From Eimeria necatrix (Eukaryota > Apicomplexa > Conoidasida > Eucoccidiorida > Eimeriidae), in the NCBI RefSeq assembly GCF_000499385.1, contig NW_013652883.1, forward strand, positions 10,001-50,818: 40,818 nt of DNA, given 5' to 3'. Positions 30,901 to 40,818 of this stretch are shown one piece after another. The notes below the pieces were generated by a model. That model saw only the letters and a program-made list of their open reading frames with translations, ran no database searches and was not told where the DNA came from. A program made the position numbers and the translations under genes. The number at the start of each line of letters is the position of its first letter. Positions within the stretch are counted from its first letter, which is position 1.

Positions 30901-31087
30901 CTTGGTTGCTGCCCACGGGTAGAGGCGTCAACTCTTTCTGAAGGAAGGTAGCGACTGTGTTGGAACGTGGCTTGGCTGGAGTTTTGGGGGCCGTCTTTTC
31001 GTCTGCTTGGCTACCGAATCCTTTGCTCTGGGAAGTATTGCTGCGGCCCGTCAGAGGGGTGTAGTCTGTTCCGATGCTCCGCTTCAT
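27935..31087 (-). CDS. uridine-phosphorylase-like enzyme with long N-terminal extension
   Basis: Eight exons: 31087-29999 (alternative end 30007), 29759-29651, 29363-29235, 28995-28941, 28840-28791, 28593-28532, 28351-28178, 28009-27935; about 580 residues. Residues 1 to about 307 are Ser/Arg/Thr-rich low complexity. From about 308 the PNP/UDP phosphorylase fold is clear: AYHLGVQHGELYNRILTVG, VSIVSIGMGAPMMDVLVREA, GPLAIVRLGTC, RPGSIVVATPGSLGCYTNY, LNVSAETFYSCQAREDQLF, AQTMEMETHQLLHLA and the tail VTGKACLDALVDVTI. The EMET and FYSxQ blocks are those that bind ribose and uracil in uridine phosphorylases. The reaction is uridine plus phosphate to uracil plus ribose-1-phosphate (pyrimidine salvage). 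The usual GR in FYSxQGR is AR here. The exon 1/2 junction is the least certain: a GTAAGA donor at 30006 is stronger but out of phase with exon 2. Confidence 0.88.
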
Positions 31088-32660
31088 CCCGGACTCTGCA
31101 CCAGACCATGGAACCACAGGAGCTCCCTCACTAATGAGCCTCTGTCTGAACAGATAGCCAAAGTTGTTCTTCTTTACTTAATAAAATAATAGCTTAAATG
31201 CATGTTCCTTCCTGGCTGCTGTTGCTTAGAGGGGTTTTGTCAGACTTGCCATTCTAAATAATAGTGATAGCCTAGCCCGGTACCGTGAGTTCCTGCACCA
31301 CTACACAAGCCCAGTATGGAATCCCATGCAATTGTACGCACCACCTAAACTTCCTCATTCACTGTAAAAGTATACACAAAGGTAAAATTAATTCTAAATG
31401 GAAGCTACAGCTCCCAAGCATGACCGAACTTTCTCTTAAGACGCGTAACTCGTAGCCTTTAAAGCCCCAGTCACTGGTACTGGTGCCTTGTTGACACCAG
31501 GCTTGAAACAATAGCACAGAACCTGGGAAGTTGAGCTAAATTGTACTCTAGCACAGTCTTATGTTGTGCTCAGTAACTGCTCGCCCTAAGTTTCAGACAC
31601 ATTCTATTGCCGCGCTGAACGGTTTCCCCTGGCTCTCGAACAGCAAAACACGTGCACTCCACCGACCACCATGCCGACAAAACACGTACACTCTAGCTTC
31701 TTTGGTGGTCGGCGAATTCCTGTTATGCTATGGTCCTCTGATTCTATCTTGCACTATGGCCTATGCTGCCTTGGCCTTTTTCGTGCTCCCTTTCGCAGTC
31801 TCCTGTGCTGCTGTGTTCTCCCCTACTGCTTGCGTAGCTTTCTGCTACAGCTATTTTCACGGGGTTGCTTTTAATTGCAAGTACGTAGTTGCTATTTCAA
31901 ATGCGAAATGTATATTTCGCATCATATATGAGCGATGTCCCTGTCCATGTAGGACAAGGGAAGGGACTCCCACCGGTTAATACGTTGAAGGCTACACACG
32001 GCTGTAGATACCCCTATACCTCATGAAAATTTGGTAGAAATTAGAATAAGCCTGCTCAAAATTTTAGTCAGCTAGTGCTTAGGCATGCGACTTCAGGGTA
32101 CGGGGAGCAGCAACGGTGATTTCCTTCGTCGGGCATTGTGTAGGAAGCGCACCAAGAAGGTAGGTGAAGCGTGAACGCTAACTTGGGTGGTCTCTCAGAT
32201 AGCTTGCATGAAGCATTCGCATTACCTAGACGGTTTTAATCATTTGGGCATGGGTGGCAACGCACTGCGTGTCCCTAGCTCCCTTGGTGACGAAACGGAA
32301 CGCGTATCACACGCTCGCCTCGGCACTCACGCGTGATAGTTTGCAGAGCGCAAATAAGCCCACATAACGCTGGCTTCAAAAGGGTAAAGTCTACAGGTAC
32401 CTAAGGAAGTTGAGGCATCCTGATATTGTAAAAAACACAGCCAGCATCTCAGACCAGAGGGCCTCTGACCGTGGCGGCTGTGTCGCCCCATAGCAGCCCT
32501 TTACCGTGGCCTCAAGCCAATCCGTTCATATCAATTCAGCGGGTGTTAGGCTTGTTTCTGCATCATTCGTGTCGCGGATAGGGAGATCAGAAGGTGGTTG
32601 CGTAACTGCACTTGTCACCAAGCCAGTCCTTCCATCCGGCACTAACTCTCACAACAAGCC
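31088..32660. other. no supported gene
   Basis: Upstream flank of the uridine-phosphorylase-like gene. A plus-strand ORF at 31561-31980 (139 residues, Cys/Ala/Phe-rich) has an ATG but no recognisable domain. A plus frame open from about 32493 to 32663 could be an exon preceding the next entry. Confidence 0.4.
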
Positions 32661-33056
32661 TTGACCATAACAGCGTACATCCTTAACGCCTTGGCAAGGC
32701 TTGACTGCCTGTGGAACGACACAATAGAGGCAATTTGTTCCAAGATGGGAGGCCGAGCAGAGCGCTGGCATCGAGATGCGATGCTTTCTCCTGAAATATT
32801 TGTTAATGCGCACTGGGCTACGAAATGCCCTCGTTCGTCGTTCCAAGAGACCTTGTTTCAGCAAGCCATCACACCTGCTCAAGGAGGCTTCATGCACTCG
32901 CTACACATATCTTTGGGGAGAATGTTCAAAGACTCGAGACGCCTCGCGCACGGCTATGGCGACGAGATTTTCGTCGCACGTGAAGCAGCGGAAGCGCTCT
33001 CTCTCTCCTCGCTATCACACCTGCTTCAAGTTTTGGTTTCACTCCTGAGGTTTTGA
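32661..33056 (+). CDS. exon of a possible HPR/FASTK-type RNA-binding repeat protein
   Basis: Open frame without an ATG at its start, so an internal exon entered from an acceptor near 32659 or 32677. It has helical repeat character: ILNALARLDCLWNDTIEAIC and, about 90 residues later, FVAREAAEALSLSSLSHLLQ. These resemble the paired helices (A-x-A-x-L...D-x-x-x-x-x-x-L) of heptatricopeptide/FASTK-type proteins that act on organellar RNA in apicomplexans. A second open frame just downstream (33032 to about 33108, FTPEVLRHLIQQISAHAG) continues the pattern but is shifted by one frame. The family is inference from pattern only. Confidence 0.3.
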   Translation: MTITAYILNALARLDCLWNDTIEAICSKMGGRAERWHRDAMLSPEIFVNAHWATKCPRSSFQETLFQQAITPAQGGFMHSLHISLGRMFKDSRRLAHGYGDEIFVAREAAEALSLSSLSHLLQVLVSLLRF

Positions 33057-33379
33057 GGCACTTGATTCAACAAATCTCGGCACATGCAGGAACCAACCAT
33101 ATGAAAGGTCTCATCTCATGACTGGCGTTTGTCTCGGCAAATTGGAAGCGAGGGCATTTGCCGCCATATTGCAACTGAGAGCGCTGTGCTGGCATTAAAT
33201 ACCCTAGTCCTGGAGTTCGGGAGATGAGGAGCTGCAATGTAGCGTTTAGATAAAGAGGGTCATATTTTGTGCTTGAGCTCAGGCGGAGGCCTGGCTGGAC
33301 AGCAGACAAACTGTCAGTGTGTTCAGGTTTCAGTGATTATACTCCCGGATAAGCACTGCGCTGTATACTAGGCATAAAG

Positions 33380-33802
33380 ATGGCGGAAGCACGTGATGAG
33401 CGGCGACCTGCGCCAAGCTCGGGCTGGCAGTGCGGGAGACAAGACAGTCACATCTGCTCAATTCAGCCAGAGCGTACACCTACTAAGAAAGTACTTTGCA
33501 CGACAACGACAACATACTTGTTAGGAAAACTCCGGACTCCATTGGCTAGAAGGGGAAAAGGGGAGTTTTACAGGGGCCACGGAACAACTGGTTTGCGCAG
33601 ACGTGTACTTGCCATTCCCAGGGATCACCTTCCTACCCAAGAACTGAGTCCGAAGATTGTAGCTGACTTTCCAAGAATGCTTCTAATAAAAAGGTGTAGT
33701 TTGCGTATTCTTCTGCAGAAGGTTGCTCTCTTTGTGTCTCACAGCTTTCGTTACATGTTGCTCTGGTGGAAATGCTACATTTTTCCATTCTGCTTCCACT
33801 GA
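33380..33802 (+). CDS. ORF with an mL41-like motif
   Basis: ATG at 33380, 140 codons. The middle carries LRTPLARRGKGEFYRGHGTT. Its spacing of R-x-P-L, basic-G, then F/M-Y-K/R-G is like the start of mitochondrial ribosomal protein mL41. The rest, ending in hydrophobic and aromatic residues, does not match, so the reading frame probably leaves the gene through an unrecognised splice donor after GLRR (near 33603) or the similarity is chance. Confidence 0.28.
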   Translation: MAEARDERRPAPSSGWQCGRQDSHICSIQPERTPTKKVLCTTTTTYLLGKLRTPLARRGKGEFYRGHGTTGLRRRVLAIPRDHLPTQELSPKIVADFPRMLLIKRCSLRILLQKVALFVSHSFRYMLLWWKCYIFPFCFH

Positions 33803-35070
33803 ACGAAATCAACGGCATGGAGGCTAACCAAAACGCTACGGACAACAAATATTTGCACAACAATCACCAAAGAGCACACTCTTATCAGCATTAAGGCCGC
33901 AATCTACTTAAAGCTTAATTGACATAGTCTAGCTCAGCCCCATAATTTAGTTGCTCACATAGTCATTGCCACCGCGAAACTGAACAAGAAATTTTCTCCG
34001 TTCTAGGTTCAAAGATGGAACGCATAGGCAGCAATGAAGTTCTTACTGCAGGGTATGGTATATCGATGCTTTCTGGCGGCTGCTGACGTCTATGTCAGGT
34101 GGATATACTGGTGTTTTACAAGCCCTGACCAAGAACGCGGACGAGAGTTCCTTGTATGTTCACTTGCCCTCCTACGCAAATTTGACGAGTTCATAGCACA
34201 ACGTTCTGAAGTCTAGACAGATGAAATGCTACCAAAATCATGGCACTGCACTGAGCACTGACGCTCATAGCGGATGAACGTGCATGCAGATATGCACGTT
34301 CCATATTTTTTATGTGGCAGTGTCAATCCCCAAGAGCCCCAAAGCTAACTACCAGCTTATCGAAGGTACTACAGATGCGAACCCATAAAAGAGGCAAAAA
34401 AGTGCAGAGTAAGCAGTATTTGCAATGCGCTGAACTAATTTATTCCCTTTTCTCTTTGCTGATAGCTACAGGGCCAACAGGCCCTAACAAAGTTGTATTG
34501 GTATCAGAAATTGTAGGTTCGGCTGAAGCTTTAAACATAGCTGGTTTTGTGCTGCGTATTTCGAAAAGGTTTTTATTTTCTTCCGCATTCAGAATTGGGC
34601 AGAATTCGGATGGGTTCAACAGAATGCAGTAACTGGGCCTACTGTCTACATTATTATTACCGCCTTCAACGGACAGTCAACATCTATACTGCACGTAAGG
34701 CAGATTTGAGCTCCTGCTTCTGCTGCAGCACTAATACGAGGCTTTTCAAGGAAGCTCCACTTGAATAACGGACTTCCTTGTGGCAAGGAAAAACCTCTAG
34801 ATTGGTGTTGCACTGCCTCTGCTCTGCAGCAGCCAGAAGCAAGCATTCACAGAAGCCGGATGAATTCAGCGCTGTAAGCTTTTTATAAGATACACAAAGG
34901 GCATGCAACCCAGTTCACTAACTAATAAGTCATCGCCCGCCTCAAGCTGACAATCAGCCTTTACGAGGATTCACAAATAGGAGCGGCCGATAATCCGTAA
35001 TATTCGGATATCGCTGTTAGTGTATCAAACAAAAGACAGGTGGAGAGTATCTCCTGTGCTACAGTGTTGA

Positions 35071-35424
35071 CTATGTGCAGTCCTTGTTCCAAGAGTTAAA
35101 GCAGTTCAGGAGAAGCGGCTTGTTCTGAACATGGAGCCTAATATTTTTGCGTATCGTATTGCCCTCATTGATGTCACTCACAAAATCCAAAAACTGACTA
35201 ATTGTGCACTTAGTGTCGGCAGTCTGGAGAAGGCATATCCTTTGAAAAAGGTGTTGCCCTGGTGGCCGATGAAGATACTGCTTGGGCGGAGGCTTACTGG
35301 TAAGTGATGCTCGTAGAATTTCTTCTATTTGAGCCTCCCGAGATTCACTGAAAATGACCACGCAGATCAGAGTGAACATGCGCCCCAAGAATGAGGACGC
35401 AATGCCATCAATGTGGAGACTCAA
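35071..35424 (-). CDS. unrecognised coding-like segment
   Basis: Open minus frame with good amino-acid variety (SESREAQIEEILRASLTS; ISQFLDFVSDINEGNTIRKN). A well-formed acceptor (TGGTCATTTTCAG) precedes the ESREAQ block, and GTAAGC follows it, so it may be two or more short exons. No ATG-led model or family is evident. Confidence 0.3.
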   Translation of the reverse strand: MSLHIDGIASSFLGRMFTLICVVIFSESREAQIEEILRASLTSKPPPKQYLHRPPGQHLFQRICLLQTADTKCTISQFLDFVSDINEGNTIRKNIRLHVQNKPLLLNCFNSWNKDCT

Positions 35425-37695
35425 AATTTCCGGCCACCTGCCACATGGCAGAAGTTCTATAGTAGCGCTGTCTTGCCCTGTGAAGTTTCTTCAGATGGCT
35501 TTCTTCAAAGCCCAAACTGCGCTTTAAAGGGGCTAGAGGCTCAAGAGCACGCAACTTTCGTATATCTATGCCCACCAGTAAGAACCCAGTAATCCACGCT
35601 GGCGGCCAGTGGCTTTCCTATAGCATTTGAAGCGGTAGCGATATGTGCAGGGACTAAGCGTGTGCTATTTGTGTCTGGCTAGAAACAGTAATGCTTTGGA
35701 GAATATGTGGCTACACTGGCGAGGGTCACTGCATTCAGGAGCAATAGTGCGTTTCGCCGCGGGAACATTTCAAAGCACTGTCACGTTCACACGCTCACGC
35801 GAGCACGAATATGTGTGCATAGTGCAAACTGGAATAGGGAATTTACGTTGGAGAATCTGTGACAGAATTCCTTAGCGTACCAAAATTAGCGGACTACAGC
35901 TGCAAGTAATCCAAAGCGGAACGGGCTTGGTTTAAAGACAAACCATTGACTTCTACGTCGCACTTCTTGAATCAAACCTACTGAACATCAAGAGTTGTAT
36001 CTTGAAACTGCAATAGCCTCTTGATTCTTATGGACTCCAGGAAGCGCATCCATGCACAATAAAGCCTCCCCCTAAGCGTGATGCGCGAAATCATACCGTT
36101 GTTGACTGGAGGCAAAAAAGGTGTATGAAACACCTAAACAATTGATTTGCAGCTTTTCTGCTTTAGTGAAATATGTCACATAGGGCAGCACAAAATGCCT
36201 TCACCGCAGAAGCTACGGACTTCGGAAATGCCCCAGGTAATGCGACGGGCTTCGCTAAAGCATCTTTGCATGTGCCCACTAGAGAGCCAATAAAAGAACG
36301 CTTCCTGTTGACTAGGTCTAAAGCTTTTAACCAATGCCGATATGTACTGACTGCACTTGCTTTATGTAATGCCTAAAAGCGACTTTCTTACTGTTGGTGA
36401 CCATGTCAGGCATTTGGTGCACGTGTCCAGTGTTTCCCTCTCGAGCAATAATTATGCGCTCAGCCCTTCGATAGCTGGACAATTTCTTCGCAGTGAAAGC
36501 AGCTGAAACCAAAGTTATAGATCAAGCAAACAGCAGCGTTTCGAAGTGCTTATCTAGCCATCTCAGTCATCCATGTTGCATTTTTCGGCGTAAAAAACAG
36601 CCAGTTTTCAGAAACCTGGCGCACACTCGTTAAAACAGCCGGTGTGAAAACGTCTCATCTATTCTCGGCTCAAGAACAGACTTCCTCCATCTTCTCATCC
36701 CCATCTCACCGCAGCTCAGTTGAACTGATATATCTTGGAACCCCTATTGCTTCGTTCAGCAACGGCTGTCTGCTCAACTGTCACCTGTCAGGGTTCTGTG
36801 CTTTTTCATTAGTCTTAGGCCACTGCACCTATTAAAGTGATCTTCGAGTGCAATAAAGTAGTGGCCAGAACAGCCACATTTCAGCTTACAACGGCACTGG
36901 AGAGGAATGAATACGTAAGTTTTGCCTTCGTACGACTGGCAATCCAAATATACAGAAACTGTTCTGATTATGAAGCAATTACATTTTATCGTTCACTACG
37001 CATTGCTTTAGTGTAAGTCAGCTCTGCTTAAATTCACGTGCTACTTTCTGCACCTGACCTACTTAGCCTCTTTCGCTTTCGGCAGCCTCCTCATAGGTGG
37101 TGCAAACAAGCCGGCCCAAACTCAGTCTACAAACTATATTCCCACACGAATCTGCTTGCGTTGCAGGATTCACATCCATTCGGCTGCGTGTGATCCTGGA
37201 AGTGTTCTGACACGCCCCCGCGGCGAAATCGCGCGTAAAGGTAATGACGCACCGCCAACGTTGCAACAGTTTCTCCAAAAGTAGGTCTGCCCTTAACCAC
37301 AAAAAAGACGAAGCTCTTGCACAAATCTCTGCTGCTGCAGGTACCGTACGAATGCCACTTGCCACCAGCGTGAAGCATTTGGTTCCTACGATGCACGGAC
37401 GCTGCGTGCAGGTGAGCCTTCGCCCTTTGCCGAGCGAACTTTCACACTAAAAATGCAATTTAACTACATTGCAAAAACACGTTCTGTCAACAAGAGAGCG
37501 GCTGGCAGCAGATTAAGCCACGTGTGTATTGCACAGAGTGGCTTTGCTTAAGGCAGAGTGCGGGCAGAGCTCGAACAGTGTCTCCAGACATGCGTTCAAG
37601 TAATATAGTTGGCGTGTGCAGTACAAGAATAGAACCGAAAATAAAAACAACTTCACCCTGTTTAGCGAAACATCAATTTCTACTTTTATTAACAA

Positions 37696-38932
37696 TTACA
37701 GTCGTTTTACAGCCCACGCCCGTCGAAACAGAGTCCTGCAGGCTGCTGCCAGAGACGCGCGATTTCGCATCACCGAACGCGCTCGCGTGTCGTCACCGTC
37801 TCGTACCTTCCTGGCTTCGTCTATACGATAGACAAGAAGTAAATGGGAATATTGGATGGCTGCAAGCTATCGGCACAACTTATTTTTTGCCTACTCGAAC
37901 TCTTTGAGAAGGACCAGAAGAGCCGTCGGCATTTGACTCCGGAAACTTCCATAACCGAAACTATGAGCTTGCACAAGTTTGCTGGAAGTCAGGAATTGCC
38001 GAGATAGACTCTGTTTGCAAAGGCTGCCACTACTGGAAGTCAGGAATTGCCGAGATAGACTCTGTTTGCAAAGGCTGCCACTGCTTTGGTTTGAGGCTAC
38101 TGCAGCCAATTGACCATCTGCAAGATAAGTTCTTCAACTCGTCAAGGGACTCAACTCTTAGAGCGCGCACAACATCAAAGAATGGTTGTGACTGTAGAAC
38201 TACGTTCTCGTCCGCCGGCAGTGCCTCCACAACGATACTCCGCTCTTCCCGTTACAGCCTGACTGCGCACACCTTTCTCCACGAAGTTTGGAACATCTAC
38301 CTAATCTTGCATACTACTATTCACTGTTGCAACGCAGCGTACCCCATTAGTAGCACCACATTAATTAGGGCCAGCAGGGAACCGAAAGTTATCCCCATGG
38401 ACAACGTTTTCGCCAGGACGCGGAATCCAACTGACCCATTCTTGGACGGACCTCATGAGCAGGGAGCTGTGACCTTCGAGGGTTCTTTTCTCAATATCCT
38501 GCAGTCCAGGAGAAAGGAGGACGCCCATTCCGGTTTTTGGATGAGTGCTAAGCCTCTACAAATGCAAGCTAAGCCTCTACAAATGCGGGGTCACCAGAAT
38601 TTCCCTCAGTACCCACAGCCAGCAGCTGAAAGTAGCGACGTTGGAAGACTTGCTTGTTATACCGAAGTGGCATGAGGTGCCCAAGAACTGACCTTCAGCT
38701 AGCCAGTTTCTCTTCTTCGGTTCACCGTTGGAGCCCATCTTCGTGTTAACATGAATTTCAATGCGTAAGCACATAGTTGCGTAGTGTAGTATGAACTGGA
38801 CCTCTGCAGTTTCGGTTACAGCACAGGGGTGGCTGTCTAGAAACAGGTAGCTCTTGGCCAGCACACGGCCGTAGAGATACGTCGCACGTTTACGTTGGCA
38901 CGCGACTCCTGAGGCTCCTCCGCCGAAGTTAC
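37696..38932 (-). CDS. unrecognised gene, last four exons
   Basis: Phase-consistent exons: 38932-38693, 38244-38115, 37981-37895, 37810-37696 (stop). Exon A has GGGASGVACQRKR, then LYGRVLAKSYLFLDSHPCAV and AEVQFILHYATMCLRIEIHV. Exon B has IVVEALPADENVVLQSQPFF and VRALRVESLDELKNLS. Exon C has QAHSFGYGSFRSQMPTALLV. Exon D is an Arg/Ala-rich helix. Exon A begins in phase 1, so at least one exon lies upstream beyond 38932. The acceptor of exon B is weak in pyrimidines. I do not recognise the family. No signal peptide or membrane span is seen. A GTAAAA donor in exon D could extend the gene past the stop. Confidence 0.5.
37982..38083 (-). repeat. 51-bp tandem duplication carrying a splice acceptor
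   Basis: Positions 37982-38032 and 38033-38083 are identical apart from the last base. In the gene direction each copy ends in CTGACTTCCAG. The downstream copy provides the phase-matching acceptor for the exon starting at 37981. The upstream copy would lead into a stop. Confidence 0.85.
38547..38586. repeat. 21-bp tandem pair
   Basis: GCTAAGCCTCTACAAATGC occurs twice at a 21-bp period inside the intron 38245-38692 of the minus-strand gene. Confidence 0.8.
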
Positions 38933-38939
38933 CTATAAA

Positions 38940-40420
38940 GCTTGGGAGAGGTTCCCGCTATGTGTCAGGTTTTGGGAGGAGGCAGGCAAAGAGAAAGTGG
39001 CTGTTGATGCAGGTGTTCCTGCTATGCTGGGGTCTGATCAGGGGAAGACGTGCTGGCGTGGAAGATTGAGAGTCCTGCCTGCCCGTAGGAGAGGCGTTGT
39101 GTATCGTCAGCTGCAATGCGGATTTTCAGAAGGGTGAGTCCTTTTCATGGTGAACCTGTCCGGGTTTAGCGCTTCGAGGAGGCAAGCATAGCAGGTGTTG
39201 AATTCTGCCGCTCTATTGGTGCTGCGCCGGATTTGATTCCTGCCTGCATGCCTGTGCCGCTTCTGGTGAATCCTCCACTCCCACTTCTGCAGGCCAGGAG
39301 AGCAAGGACTCGCAGCATTGGCCGCTGATTGCTGCCTCCTGAGTGCTTCCGGTCTATTTGTGTGTTTTGCAGGTTGGTACTTTTGGGCGCCTGGCCCCTT
39401 GGCTAGCGAGACTCGTCCTTTAGCAGGGATGTGCCTGCTCGCTACAACGAAGCATCAGCCTTTTCAAAGGCAGATTGCTTTTGCTGTTGCAGCGTGTCTA
39501 ACTGTTCGGTCTCAGGCGCTCACTCAGTTCCCTTTTGATTTTGCGGTCGTGTACGCTGGAGGTGGCACTCAGCTGGTGTACTGAGCGTTTCATCAACTTG
39601 ACGGTTTGCACTGTCCATATATGCGGTTGCTTTGGCGCGCACGCTGCTGCGCCGGCTTTCATTTTCGCTTCAGGCCCTTATTTCATTTACTACTACAACT
39701 TACCAGGCCTAGGGGTCGTTTTTGCGTCAGCTTCCTGAACCTGGTTGATTCCTTTGCATCCGGTTCATCTGGCTTTTCTGTCCGTGGGCTACGCCATGCA
39801 CCTGTGTGTGATCTTATGGACACGACGGCGTTAGTGCGGCTGTCCGTGCTTTGCGGAGTGTTTGCCCTGCAACGCTGTCGTGTCGTGCTACGCAGTGTGC
39901 AACGAATTTGGTGTGTACAGGCCGCGGGCAGCCTGCGTACGTTCACTGACAGGATTTTCACATGGGTTGTTTTCTAACGCGGGTTTGCATTATATTGACA
40001 AGAATTAGATCCTGAAGCATGTGCGTTTTCACTCCTAGCAAGAGTTTGCGGCATGGGCTGTGAGTCAGAGTCGACATACGAATGCTGCGCATGCCAGAGG
40101 CACTCCAACGCACAGATGGTAAATGCGTGGTGCAGCGGTTCTTTTCACGCCTCTTTGAGTAGCAGGGGTGCCCAAACGTTTCACGCCTCTTTGAGCAGAA
40201 GGTGTGCCAAGACGTTGCCTCCACAAAACATTACCAGTGTGAGGGGTAGAAGATGCGTTTCAGTCTCGCAAGCACGGCCCAAAGCCTGCTTATGCTTAGC
40301 AGATCGCAGACACGTGGTACCACCAGGTAGGGAAAGTGCTTTTTCGCAGTGCTTCCTCACAGAGCGTCCCCATCCTACCTAGCAATTTACTGGCGCCCAC
40401 CGTCCACATATGGTCACACG
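38940..40420. other. G/T-rich stretch without a supported gene
   Basis: Base composition on the + strand shifts towards G and T with many TGCTGC and CTTTTG words. Plus ORFs at 39318-39584, 39606-39977 and 40053-40382 are Cys/Phe/Arg-rich and lack domains. A 36-bp imperfect tandem repeat (TTCACGCCTCTTTGAG at 40144 and 40180) lies at 40144-40215. It may contain upstream exons of the minus-strand gene ending at 37696. Confidence 0.4.
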
Positions 40421-40424
40421 CCTT

Positions 40425-40731
40425 TCACTGAAACTCAGGTAAGGATATGCAGTGCTGCCTCCCACATGCAGAGACAGAAGCTATCCTCAGTGATTGCAAC
40501 AGGCTGTATGAGTTTCTCCAATAGCTCATGGGCTCTTCTTCCGTGCTACACGGCACATCAAATGCAAGCAAGGCCTCGTGCAATGCGTGCTTGAAGTTTA
40601 GATGCAGCGCGAGATGGTACGAGTGCTCACCCAGCTCCGGCGTCGCCGCCAGCATCGCACAGACGGATTGGGCCCTTGTTGCCTCGCTATGTTGGAAGGG
40701 CAGAGCACGCGGATCTACATGCAGCAGCTTC
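40425..40731 (-). CDS. unrecognised exon near window end
   Basis: Open minus frame from about 40731 (after a GACATTAG acceptor) through KLLHVDPRALPFQHSEATRA, then HLALHLNFKHALHEALLAFD and EEEPMSYWRNSYSLLQSLRI, with a stop at 40425. Composition is protein-like and helical with no homopolymers. The true donor is unclear (candidates around 40470-40485). The gene's 5' part would lie near or beyond 40818. No family is recognised. Confidence 0.4.
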
Positions 40732-40818
40732 TAATGTCTGCGGACTCAACTGACCTGCAGTGCGCTGTACGGTGAACAGCACGCCACGTTTGCCACGAAC
40801 TTGCCACAACCCCGCTCG

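Noticed and set aside
38091..38675. Plus-strand ORF of 194 codons
   Set aside because: Opposite strand to exons that join in phase; it also runs across the intron and the tandem pair at 38547-38586 and has no domain.
19000..40818. tRNA genes and transposable elements
   Set aside because: Looked for T-loop-like GTTCGAATC words and for reverse transcriptase or transposase motifs by eye; none found, although a tRNAscan run would be more sensitive.

Overview
The window reads as nuclear DNA of a coccidian apicomplexan, most likely Eimeria. The evidence is dense CAG/CTG tracts inside exons and introns (homopolymeric Gln, Ala and Ser runs), an interstitial TTTAGGG array, short GT-AG introns, and an LCCL/SRCR/PLAT secretory protein of a type known from apicomplexans. 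Genes were rebuilt by eye by matching splice-site phase between exons. No similarity search was possible.

Layout. Positions 1-1700 are CTG/CAG low-complexity DNA with perhaps one exon. From 1944 (perhaps 1640) to 8468 lies a multi-exon + strand gene for a large acidic, homopolymer-rich nuclear-type protein, tentatively related to the replication-checkpoint mediator Mrc1/Claspin. Its introns are packed with GCATGC, TTTA, TA and 33-bp repeats. Then come a nucleotide-sugar transporter (-, 9030-10145), a two-exon small mitochondrial membrane protein (+, 10656-11378), a roughly 20-exon gene for an LCCL-domain adhesive protein of the LAP1/CCp3 type (-, 11819-17823), and ribosomal protein L32 (-, 18420-18978).

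At about 18.9 kb the texture changes: the trinucleotide tracts stop and the rest of the window is repeat-poor. This half holds a U2 snRNA gene (23081-23270), a CDP-alcohol phosphotransferase of ethanolamine/choline phosphotransferase type (-, 23977-25690), a weakly supported membrane protein (+, about 26530-27359), and an eight-exon uridine-phosphorylase-like gene with a long low-complexity N-terminal extension (-, 27935-31087). Beyond 31 kb I can support only partial or unrecognised genes. The best is a four-exon segment on the minus strand at 37696-38932. There are also an HPR-like exon at 32.7 kb, a possible mL41-like ORF at 33.4 kb, and coding-looking minus exons at 35.1-35.4 and 40.4-40.7 kb.

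The genes do not form one pathway. They are unrelated housekeeping genes (translation, splicing, phospholipid synthesis, Golgi sugar transport, pyrimidine salvage) plus one stage-specific adhesive protein. I saw no mobile-element, CRISPR or defence system. The most notable items are the complete LCCL gene, very short introns, a consensus GC-AG intron, tandem duplications that copy splice acceptors, a covarying U2 stem, and the sharp repeat-rich to repeat-poor boundary.
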